The notes beneath the pieces were generated by a model. The model worked only from the letters and a program-made list of their open reading frames with translations, was not told the origin of the DNA and made no database searches. Below are positions 1 through 5,225 of a DNA stretch of 6,111 bases, piece after piece. A program made the translations under genes and the position numbers. This stretch comes from Paracoccaceae bacterium (GTDB lineage: Bacteria; Pseudomonadota; Alphaproteobacteria; Rhodobacterales; Rhodobacteraceae), in the NCBI GenBank assembly GCA_016765235.1, contig JAESQH010000099.1:1-6111 (forward strand), in the 5' to 3' direction. Position 1 is the stretch's first letter. Each line of letters begins with the position of its first letter.

Positions 1-675
1 GAACCTCGAAGAACTTCTTGCCGTAGATGTTGGACCAGGTGTTTTCCTGACCGTCAACAACGCCGGCTTGAAGTGCGCCGTAAACTTCCGAGAAAGCCAT
101 TGGCTGAGGTGATCCACCGGTTGCCGCCATCTGCGCTTTTAGAACGTCAGACGCTTGTACGCGGAATTTCAGACCTTCGGCATCTGTTGGCCAGATAAGT
201 GGCACGTTTGCCGACATGTTTTTCATGCCATTGTGCCAGAACGCAAGACCCTGAAGACCACGACGTTGCATCGAATCTTTCATCGCTTGCCCGGTATCGG
301 ACAACTGGAATTCGTTCACAGCGTCGATGTTTTTAAACATGAACGGCAGATCGAAAATGCGGAACTGTTTGGTGAACGCTTCAAATTTTGAAAGCGAAGG
401 TGCGCCAACTGAACGTCGCCCTGCAACATGGCTTCAGGAACCTGATTGTCATCATAAAGTGTCGAGTTAGGGAACACTTCCATACAGGCTTTGCCGTTCA
501 TCTCTTCGTTAACGCGCTCAGCCAGAAGCGTTGCAGCGATACCTTTAGGATGTTTGTCAGTGTTTGTGACGTGCGCGAATTTGATAACAATTTCGCCCGG
601 ATCACAGGCTTCCTGTGCCGTAGCGGCCGAGAAGCTTGTCGCCGCGATAATCGCAGCAGCAGTAAGAATACGCAT
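1..675 (-). pseudogene. dctP: TRAP transporter periplasmic solute-binding protein, DctP family; frameshifted and cut by the window edge
   Basis: Extracytoplasmic binding protein of a tripartite (TRAP) transporter, which captures a carboxylate, typically a C4-dicarboxylate, and delivers it to the DctQ/DctM membrane subunits. The start at 675 is preceded by a strong GGGAGGA (681-687). Residues 1-20 form a Sec signal peptide with likely cleavage after ATA, before QEACD. The first frame gives mature N-terminal family sequence (IVIKFAHVT, VFPNSTLYDD, EAMLQGDVQLA) up to residue 91. It then fails, and the homology resumes in the next frame: PSLSKFEAF, IFDLPFMF, then GLKFRVQ (its Arg is the usual carboxylate ligand) and EVYGALQAGVVDGQENTW. 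Restoring one G at about 403 (GCGCACCT to GCGGCACCT, giving LAAPS) joins the two. About 225 residues are inside the window; the family is usually about 330, so the C-terminus lies beyond base 1, where dctQ and dctM would be expected. The second frame is open to the edge with no further lesion, so this is either a recent mutation or a sequence error. Family is sure; whether it is functional is not. Confidence 0.85.
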
Positions 676-680
676 AATGT

Positions 681-687
681 TCCTCCC
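681..687 (-). promoter_or_regulatory. Ribosome binding site of dctP
   Basis: The minus strand reads GGGAGGA, 5 nt before the ATG at 675. This near-consensus Shine-Dalgarno fixes the dctP start and rules out the other minus-strand ATGs upstream, which lie in other frames. Such a strong site fits the high expression usual for periplasmic binding proteins. Confidence 0.7.
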
Positions 688-795
688 ATAGCGTAATTTG
701 CCACGGGGTCCCGCAGCATTGCCGCTATCAAATCAGACAAAAGCAAACGGCCAAACCAAAACCTCCAATAATCTCGCTTTCATAAATACCTCTGT

Positions 796-823
796 ATTAT
801 CAAAAGATTACGAGAATATTGAA
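796..823 (-). promoter_or_regulatory. Candidate sigma-70-type promoter for dctP
   Basis: On the minus strand a TTCAAT hexamer (823-818) and a GATAAT hexamer (801-796) are separated by 16 bp, in the AT-rich part of the intergenic region. Transcription would begin near 789, giving a leader of about 115 nt before dctP. The match is moderate and chance hits are common in AT-rich DNA. It is listed because the cognate regulator appears unable to use sigma-54, so a sigma-70-type promoter is expected here. Confidence 0.25.
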
Positions 824-835
824 CCCTGCATCGCA

Positions 836-882
836 GCGCTTGCCAGATAACTGTGCGAAATATCACACAGGTACACAAGCGC
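836..882. repeat. Inverted repeat GCGCTTG / CAAGCGC flanking the CRP-like palindrome
   Basis: GCGCTTG at 836-842 and CAAGCGC at 876-882 are perfect 7-bp inverted copies. They bracket the palindrome at 851-870 almost symmetrically, so the whole 47-bp block is a nested dyad. There is no T-run after it, which argues against a terminator. A regulatory role, such as a dimer or higher-order enhancer site, is an inference from position alone. Confidence 0.35.
851..870. promoter_or_regulatory. Palindromic candidate operator (CRP-like) upstream of dctP
   Basis: The plus strand contains TGTGCGAAATATCACA (852-867). It matches the CRP consensus TGTGA-N6-TCACA with one mismatch, and lies inside a larger CTGTG...CACAG palindrome (851-870). 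It is centred about 70 bp upstream of the start site predicted from the candidate promoter, a spacing used by class I CRP-type activators. It could equally be part of a binding site for the DctD-like regulator. Binding factor and function are inferred. Confidence 0.35.
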
Positions 883-920
883 GTGTCACAAAATCCGCAC
901 ACAATCGGGAAATCAGGGAA

Positions 921-2204
921 TCAGTCGTTGCGAAAGGTCTCGGGCAGAATCGCATGTCGTTTCATGCGGTCGTACAAAGTCTTGCGCGGGATTTTCAGTT
1001 CGTCACACGCCTGCGTCACTTGCCCATTGGTTCGCTTCAGGCAATCCATAATAATTTGCTTTTCGATCCGGTCCAACTGCGCATTCAATCCGCGTGGCAG
1101 ATCAACCTCCGGCCCCTCCAGCCCCATGGCCAGACGATCCGCATGGTTTTGCAACTCACGTACATTGCCGGGCCATTGGCGCGCGAACAGCTCCGAAAAA
1201 CTATCTTCGTCCATTTCCAACGGGGGCAAACCCATACGCCCGCGCGCCTCGGACAGGAACACACGGAACATGCCGCCCACATCCTCGATCCGCTCACGTA
1301 GCGGCGCAACCCGTACGCGTGCTACATCAAGGCGGAAAAACAAATCTTCGCGAAAATCGCCCTTTTCCAGCATTCTCGTCAGGTCTTCCTTGGTTGCCGC
1401 AATCACACGGCAGTTCAAGCGCAACTGTTCGCCATTCGCACGCTCAATCACGCGGTCCTGTAAAACCCGCAGTAAGCTAACCTGTTGATCCAGCGGCATT
1501 GATCCAACTTCATCCAGAAATAGAGTGCCACCCTCGGCGCGCTCAAATGCACCAAGATTATCATCGCCAAACAACGTCCGGCGCGTCAGATCCGCCGTTA
1601 GCATTCCACAATGCACCGCCACAAAATTCCCGCTTGCACCAGAAAGCTCATGCACAACACGGGCCGCCAGTTCTTTGCCAACACCCGTCTCGCCAGTGAT
1701 CAGTAAGTCGGTCCCGGTCGCCGCAACCATCCGCAGCCGGTCCCGCAATTTGGATGTTGCTTCCGACCGACCGAGTATCAGCCTTGAGGCGGCATCTTCC
1801 CGCGTCAATTTTCGCCGCAACGCACGATTCTCCATGACCATTTCGCGCGCGGCACACGCCTTGCCGGCCACCTCGATCAGACGTTTCGGAGGACACGGCT
1901 TTTCAAGAAAATTAAACGCCCCGCGGTTCACCGCTTGCACGGCCATCGGGATATCCCCCTCGCCTGTCAGCAGTACGACTGGAATGTCAGGGTCAATCGC
2001 GGCACATCGCTCCAGTAACGCAAACCCGTCTTTGCCGGGCATTCGTACATCGGAAATCACTACACCGTCGAAATTCGCCGAGATATGATCCGTCGCCTCG
2101 ATAAAAGACGCCGCTATGGTCACATCAAACCCAGCCAAATCCAGCGTTTGCCCTAACGCCTCGCGCACCGATTTGTCGTCATCAACAAGAAGAACGGTCT
2201 TCAT
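921..2204 (-). CDS. dctD: DctD/NtrC-type response regulator with AAA+ domain, lacking the GAFTGA loop
   Basis: Cytoplasmic transcription regulator of 427 aa, partner of the histidine kinase encoded just upstream. A receiver domain spans about 1-120, with acidic D8/D9, phospho-acceptor D52 (SDVRMPG), T80 and K102. An AAA+ domain spans about 140-365: Walker A GETGVGKE (171-178), Walker B GGTLFLDE (225-232), arginines in FREDLFFRLDV (R285, R291) and sensor II WPGNVRE (344-350). A Fis-type helix-turn-helix lies at about 393-415 (QVTQACDELKIPRKTLYDRM). Between LFG (211-213) and GGTLFL only 11 residues remain, against about 21 in family members as I recall them, and the GAFTGA signature that contacts sigma-54 is missing. 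ATPase motifs are otherwise intact. Rhodobacter capsulatus NtrC also lacks GAFTGA and works with sigma-70 RNA polymerase, so a similar mode is likely here. The ATG overlaps the dctB stop (ATGA) and has GGAGG at 2209-2213. DctD is the best family name; the target, presumably the adjacent TRAP genes, is inferred from context. Confidence 0.9.
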   Translation of the reverse strand: MKTVLLVDDDKSVREALGQTLDLAGFDVTIAASFIEATDHISANFDGVVISDVRMPGKDGFALLERCAAIDPDIPVVLLTGEGDIPMAVQAVNRGAFNFLEKPCPPKRLIEVAGKACAAREMVMENRALRRKLTREDAASRLILGRSEATSKLRDRLRMVAATGTDLLITGETGVGKELAARVVHELSGASGNFVAVHCGMLTADLTRRTLFGDDNLGAFERAEGGTLFLDEVGSMPLDQQVSLLRVLQDRVIERANGEQLRLNCRVIAATKEDLTRMLEKGDFREDLFFRLDVARVRVAPLRERIEDVGGMFRVFLSEARGRMGLPPLEMDEDSFSELFARQWPGNVRELQNHADRLAMGLEGPEVDLPRGLNAQLDRIEKQIIMDCLKRTNGQVTQACDELKIPRKTLYDRMKRHAILPETFRND

Positions 2205-3940
2205 ACTGCCTCCGATGGTGTTAGCTCCATGCGAAACTCCGCCCCGCCTTCCTCATGGTTTTCACCCACGATTTGCCCACCGAAACTTTGCACGATCCCG
2301 TAAGAAATGGACAGTCCCAAGCCCATTCCATCGCCCTCGCCCACGGGTTTGGTGGTATAAAACGGCTCGAATATCTTGTCTTTGTCGATCAAACCCGGTC
2401 CATTGTCACGGACTTTCAAAAGCACCGCACCGTTGCGCGAAATATCAACCCATATTTGCGGATCATCTTGCCCGTCCATCGCGTCCGTCGCGTTAGAAAT
2501 CAAGTTCAGCACCACCTGTTGAAGGCGCACGCCGCCGCCGATTACCAAAACGGGTGTCGCTGGCTTTTCCCAGTGCACAACCACATTTTTTTCACGCAAC
2601 CGAATGCCCGCCAACTCCAATGTGTCCTCAACGACTTTAACCAAATCCACCTGCGTCGCCGGCTCGCCCTCTTTACGTGCAAATGCCCTGAGGTTGCGGA
2701 TAATCCTCCCCATGCGCCCCGCCAGGTTGGAAATTTGGCTAAGGTTCGTACTGGCTTCGCCTGTTCGCTCGCGTTCAAGTAATATCACCGCATTTTCAGC
2801 GTAAGACTGAATTGCCGCTAGCGGTTGGTTCAATTCGTGACTGATACCAGCCGACATCTGCCCCAAAGCCGCCAGTTTACCAGCCTGCACCAGATGCTCG
2901 TTCGCCGATTGCAATTGCGCCGTGCGCTCCGCCACCCGAACTTCTAACTCAGCCGTGGCTTTTTCCTCGATCTCAAGGAGATCGGCCAAGGTTCGCCGTC
3001 GTTGCAACAAGTTCATTATCAGCAACCCGAGCATAACCAAAAACACCGCCGCCAAAGCGGTGCGCAGTCGCGCTTGTTCCTCGACCGGCTTCAGATTCAG
3101 CAAGATATTCCCCGTCATCCCGATCACGGGTAGCGGTATCTTCAGATAAAGCGAGCGCATCGGGATTTCGGTATCCTCGATCTGCAGCCACCGCGTATGT
3201 CCAAATTTTTCGTCCGCGTTGAAAGGGAACATCGTCTGAAGTTGCGTGCGGACATAGCGCAGGCTCTCCTTGTCGTCGGCAACCAGCCCTTCGTAATCCC
3301 CATACACCCTCAGCAACAAAGTGTGCCGGTTAGCAATGAAAATCACTCCGTTCGTATCGGTAAAAAAGATAATTTCAGGGTCGCCGCGCCATTTTACTTC
3401 GAGAACTTCGAGATCAACCTTGATCGAAATCCCGCCGGTAATATTTCCTGCGTCATCGCGCAAAGCTGTGGTAAAATAAAACCCGCGCGGATCATCGGCA
3501 TTTTCTTGCGAATGATAAAACCCCAACGCCCCGTTCATTGCCCGCACGAAGTCGGGCCGCTCGGCAAAGTTCACCCCGATAAACCCATCGCCCCGCCAAT
3601 TGGCAGCCGCCAACGTTGTGCCGGAGCGATCAAGCAGAAGAATATCCAACGCACCCGTTACATCGGCCGCGTGCTCCAGAAAAATATTAATATCCTGAAA
3701 GGATTCCTTTGGGTCACGAACGACGGCATCTCGCAGAACAGGGTTGTCGCTAAGGACTACGGGCAACTGTCGATACCGCTCGAACTGGCTAACAAGGCGA
3801 TCCGATGCCAGTGACAAGTTGCCTTGCCCGCGCACCTCTAGCTGATCAAGCGCCTCGCTATAAGACCACTGCCACACGCCCCAAAGCAAAGGCGTCGCCA
3901 ACAAAGCAATCAACAAGGCAATTACGACACGCTTCAACAC
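2201..3940 (-). CDS. dctB: DctB-type sensor histidine kinase (C4-dicarboxylate sensing)
   Basis: Inner-membrane sensor kinase of 579 aa, the usual DctB size. Transmembrane segment 1 is at about 4-23. A large periplasmic double-Cache sensor follows (about 24-293), with DctB-like stretches GVNFAERPDF, GFYFTTALRD and GGISIKVDLEVLE. Transmembrane segment 2 is at about 294-312, then a charged coiled-coil linker (about 313-350). The dimerisation domain has the H-box SHELNQPLAA with phospho-acceptor H368. The ATPase domain has the N-box NLISNATDAM (N483), G1 DNGPG (512-516), F-box FEPFYTTK (524-531) and G2 GMGLGLS (538-544). All catalytic motifs are present, so it should be an active kinase. It is expected to phosphorylate D52 of the regulator encoded next, whose start overlaps this stop by 4 bp. 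The start is GTG at 3940, chosen because GGAG lies at the right distance and the TM1 segment begins immediately. The ligand is inferred from family and from the adjacent dctP. Confidence 0.92.
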   Translation of the reverse strand: MLKRVVIALLIALLATPLLWGVWQWSYSEALDQLEVRGQGNLSLASDRLVSQFERYRQLPVVLSDNPVLRDAVVRDPKESFQDINIFLEHAADVTGALDILLLDRSGTTLAAANWRGDGFIGVNFAERPDFVRAMNGALGFYHSQENADDPRGFYFTTALRDDAGNITGGISIKVDLEVLEVKWRGDPEIIFFTDTNGVIFIANRHTLLLRVYGDYEGLVADDKESLRYVRTQLQTMFPFNADEKFGHTRWLQIEDTEIPMRSLYLKIPLPVIGMTGNILLNLKPVEEQARLRTALAAVFLVMLGLLIMNLLQRRRTLADLLEIEEKATAELEVRVAERTAQLQSANEHLVQAGKLAALGQMSAGISHELNQPLAAIQSYAENAVILLERERTGEASTNLSQISNLAGRMGRIIRNLRAFARKEGEPATQVDLVKVVEDTLELAGIRLREKNVVVHWEKPATPVLVIGGGVRLQQVVLNLISNATDAMDGQDDPQIWVDISRNGAVLLKVRDNGPGLIDKDKIFEPFYTTKPVGEGDGMGLGLSISYGIVQSFGGQIVGENHEEGGAEFRMELTPSEAV

Positions 3941-3945
3941 AAAGG

Positions 3946-3949
3946 CTCC
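3946..3949 (-). promoter_or_regulatory. Ribosome binding site supporting the GTG start of dctB
   Basis: The minus strand reads GGAG, 5 nt before GTG at 3940. No in-frame ATG lies nearby upstream, and the first membrane helix begins within four residues of the GTG, so this site decides an otherwise unusual start codon. Confidence 0.5.
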
Positions 3950-3967
3950 GGTTACGGGGTTTATTCA

Positions 3968-3996
3968 GGTATCCCCCGTCCCAGATATGGCGTCAA
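3968..3996 (-). promoter_or_regulatory. Candidate promoter for dctBD
   Basis: On the minus strand TTGACG (3996-3991, five of six to the -35 consensus) is followed after 17 bp by GATACC (3973-3968, a weak -10). Transcription would start near 3961, leaving a leader of about 20 nt before the GTG. The strong -35 and correct spacing make it plausible; the weak -10 suggests low or activated expression. Confidence 0.35.
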
Positions 3997-4009
3997 GCCG
4001 TCAGGCTTG
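3994..4009. promoter_or_regulatory. Inverted repeat in the divergent promoter region, candidate shared operator
   Basis: CAAGCC (3994-3999) and GGCTTG (4004-4009) form a perfect 6-bp inverted repeat with a 4-nt centre (GTCA). Its left arm overlaps the -35 of the leftward candidate promoter and its right arm the -35 of the rightward one. A protein bound here would block both directions. There is no T-run, and it sits between 5' ends, so it is not a terminator. Part of the symmetry comes from the two TTG-containing -35 boxes, so it may be partly coincidental. Confidence 0.3.
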
Positions 4010-4035
4010 TCATCCGGACTGTTCGGTCGCAGTAT
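4007..4035 (+). promoter_or_regulatory. Candidate promoter for the PLP enzyme/P450 pair
   Basis: TTGTCA (4007-4012) and CAGTAT (4030-4035) are separated by 17 bp. The -35 is good; the -10 keeps the key A at position 2 and the final AT. The start site would be near 4042, just ahead of the ribosome binding site at 4053. Moderate match only. Confidence 0.3.
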
Positions 4036-4052
4036 CGAGCGCGAATAACAAC

Positions 4053-4056
4053 AGGA
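4053..4056 (+). promoter_or_regulatory. Ribosome binding site that fixes the start of the PLP enzyme
   Basis: AGGA lies 8 nt before ATG at 4065. An in-frame ATG at 3987 would add 26 residues (rich in Cys, Ser and Asn) with no family resemblance. It also falls upstream of the candidate promoter and has no Shine-Dalgarno, so 4065 is preferred. Confidence 0.5.
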
Positions 4057-4064
4057 TTCCCGAG

Positions 4065-5225
4065 ATGCCGAAACAACCCAAGCAGTTAAACCTGTCGCCC
4101 GCCACCCGTGCCGCGCAAGCCTTGCATATGATAGACGAGCGCACCGGTGCCATCAGCCCGATGATCGACCTATCCAGCACCTATGCACGGGACGAAAACT
4201 ATGATCCGCGCCAATCCTACATTTATGGTCGCGACGGCGGCCAAACCGTCAAACATGCCGAAGCGGTACTGGCCAATCTTGAAGGAGGCAAAGCCTCGCT
4301 GCTGTTCGCCTCGGGCATGGCGGCGCTGGTAACATTGTTGGAGACACTGGAGTCCGGTGACCATGTTGTCGCCCCGCAAATCATGTACCACGCGGGCATG
4401 ACGTGGATTCACCGCCTATGCGAAAAGCGCGGCATCGAGTCTACGTTTTTTGATCAAACCGACCCAGCCGCGTTGTCAAACTCGGTGCGGTCTGGCAAGA
4501 CAAAAATCATCTGGATCGAAACACCGACCAACCCGAACTGGGATATCATCGATATATCCGAGGCTGCCAATATTGCGCACGCTACTGGTGCGATCCTTGC
4601 CGTCGATTGCACGACTTCCCCGCCAAGCACGACGCAAGCGCTGGCGTTGGGGGCGGACATTGTGTTCCACTCGGCGACTAAATACCTAAACGGGCATTCC
4701 GATATCACAGGCGGCGTACTATCGACGCATAACGACAACGCACTTTGGAAGGAACTAAAGGATGTTCGCACCATGCACGGTAGCGTCATGGCAGGGTTCG
4801 AGGCATGGCTGCTGATCCGCGGTCTGCGGACATTGTATCTGCGCTACGAGCGGGCGTCGGCAAACGCCCTAACTCTCGCCAAGCATTTCGAGGGGCACAA
4901 GTTGATAGATGCGGTGCTTTACCCCGGCCTACCCGCGCACCCCGGCCACGAAATCGCCAAACGTCAAATGACGGGCGGTTTTGGCGGCATGATGTCAATC
5001 CTGATCAAAGGCGGGGCTGCGCAAGCGCGGGATGTTTCGCGGTTCACACAGGTGTTTGTACCGGCAACGTCGCTCGGCGGTGTTGAAAGTCTGATCGAGC
5101 ATCGCAAAGCGGTTGAAGGCCCGCACTCCATCGTGGCTGACAACCTTATACGCCTATCCATCGGGATCGAGGACGTTAACGATTTGGTAGCCGATCTGGA
5201 ACAAGCATTGGAGCGGGCGGAATGA
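4065..5225 (+). CDS. Cys/Met metabolism PLP-dependent enzyme, cystathionine beta-lyase-like
   Basis: Cytoplasmic fold-type I PLP enzyme of 386 aa, normal for the trans-sulfuration family (cystathionine beta-/gamma-lyase, gamma-synthase, methionine gamma-lyase). Numbering is from the 4065 start. YGRDGG (Y54, R56) is the phosphate-binding pair donated across the dimer. LFASGMAAL follows at about 81-89, then Y108 (the ring-stacking Tyr). D181 in AVDCTTSPP contacts the pyridine nitrogen. HSATKYLNGHSDITGG carries Schiff-base K206. SLGGVESLIEHR follows near 336-347, and R363 in LIRLSIGIED binds the substrate carboxylate. Several motifs depart from the usual ones: YGRDGGQT for YxRxxNPT, YHAGMT for YGGT, VDCTT for VDNT(F/W), and no MTHA stretch after SLGGVESL. 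It is therefore probably a distinct subfamily, and whether it cleaves cystathionine, another thioether or a related amino acid cannot be decided, so no gene symbol is given. The stop overlaps the P450 start by 4 bp. It is transcribed divergently from dctB. Confidence 0.88.
   Translation: MPKQPKQLNLSPATRAAQALHMIDERTGAISPMIDLSSTYARDENYDPRQSYIYGRDGGQTVKHAEAVLANLEGGKASLLFASGMAALVTLLETLESGDHVVAPQIMYHAGMTWIHRLCEKRGIESTFFDQTDPAALSNSVRSGKTKIIWIETPTNPNWDIIDISEAANIAHATGAILAVDCTTSPPSTTQALALGADIVFHSATKYLNGHSDITGGVLSTHNDNALWKELKDVRTMHGSVMAGFEAWLLIRGLRTLYLRYERASANALTLAKHFEGHKLIDAVLYPGLPAHPGHEIAKRQMTGGFGGMMSILIKGGAAQARDVSRFTQVFVPATSLGGVESLIEHRKAVEGPHSIVADNLIRLSIGIEDVNDLVADLEQALERAE

Larger units (their letters stand above)
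676..920. other. Intergenic region between the dctD-like gene and dctP
   Basis: This 245-bp gap on the minus strand holds no convincing gene. The upstream half (about 830-900) is rich in short inverted repeats built from TGTG/CACA and GCGC words. The downstream half is AT-richer, as expected of a promoter. I found no GG-N10-GC (-24/-12) element on the minus strand. No stem followed by a T-run was seen after the dctD stop, so read-through from dctBD into dctP remains possible. The length suggests dctP has its own promoter, regulated by the DctB/DctD pair. Confidence 0.6.

Noticed and set aside
498..746. Minus-strand open frame of 82 codons overlapping the dctP start
   Set aside because: It runs out of frame through the conserved dctP signal peptide and mature N-terminus; dctP has the strong ribosome binding site.
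731..781. Tiny minus-strand open frame (16 codons) in the dctP leader, a possible leader peptide
   Set aside because: No clear Shine-Dalgarno and no attenuator-like stem pair after it; the frame is short enough to be chance.
676..920. Sigma-54 (-24/-12) promoter before dctP, expected for DctD control
   Set aside because: I scanned the minus strand for GG-N10-GC. The nearest look-alikes (TGGCAAGCGCTGC, TGGCAAATTACGC, GGTTTGGCCGTTTGC) have the wrong spacing.
819..1488. Long plus-strand open frames opposite the regulator gene
   Set aside because: They mirror a clearly coding minus-strand gene with full domain structure, and their translations show no recognisable domain.
3197..3814. A 205-codon plus-strand open frame opposite dctB
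   Set aside because: Antisense to the conserved periplasmic sensor domain of DctB, with no family resemblance and no start signals noted.
3994..4009. Hairpin as a transcription terminator
   Set aside because: No T-run on either side, and it lies between two divergent 5' ends where a terminator is not expected.
3987..4064. Upstream in-frame ATG extending the PLP enzyme by 26 residues
   Set aside because: No ribosome binding site, no family similarity in the extension, and it overlaps the likely promoter; ATG 4065 has AGGA at good spacing.
3941..4064. SAM-type riboswitch ahead of the Cys/Met-family gene
   Set aside because: SAM-II elements occur before such genes in alphaproteobacteria, but I see no matching conserved core, and the leader from the candidate start site is only about 20 nt.
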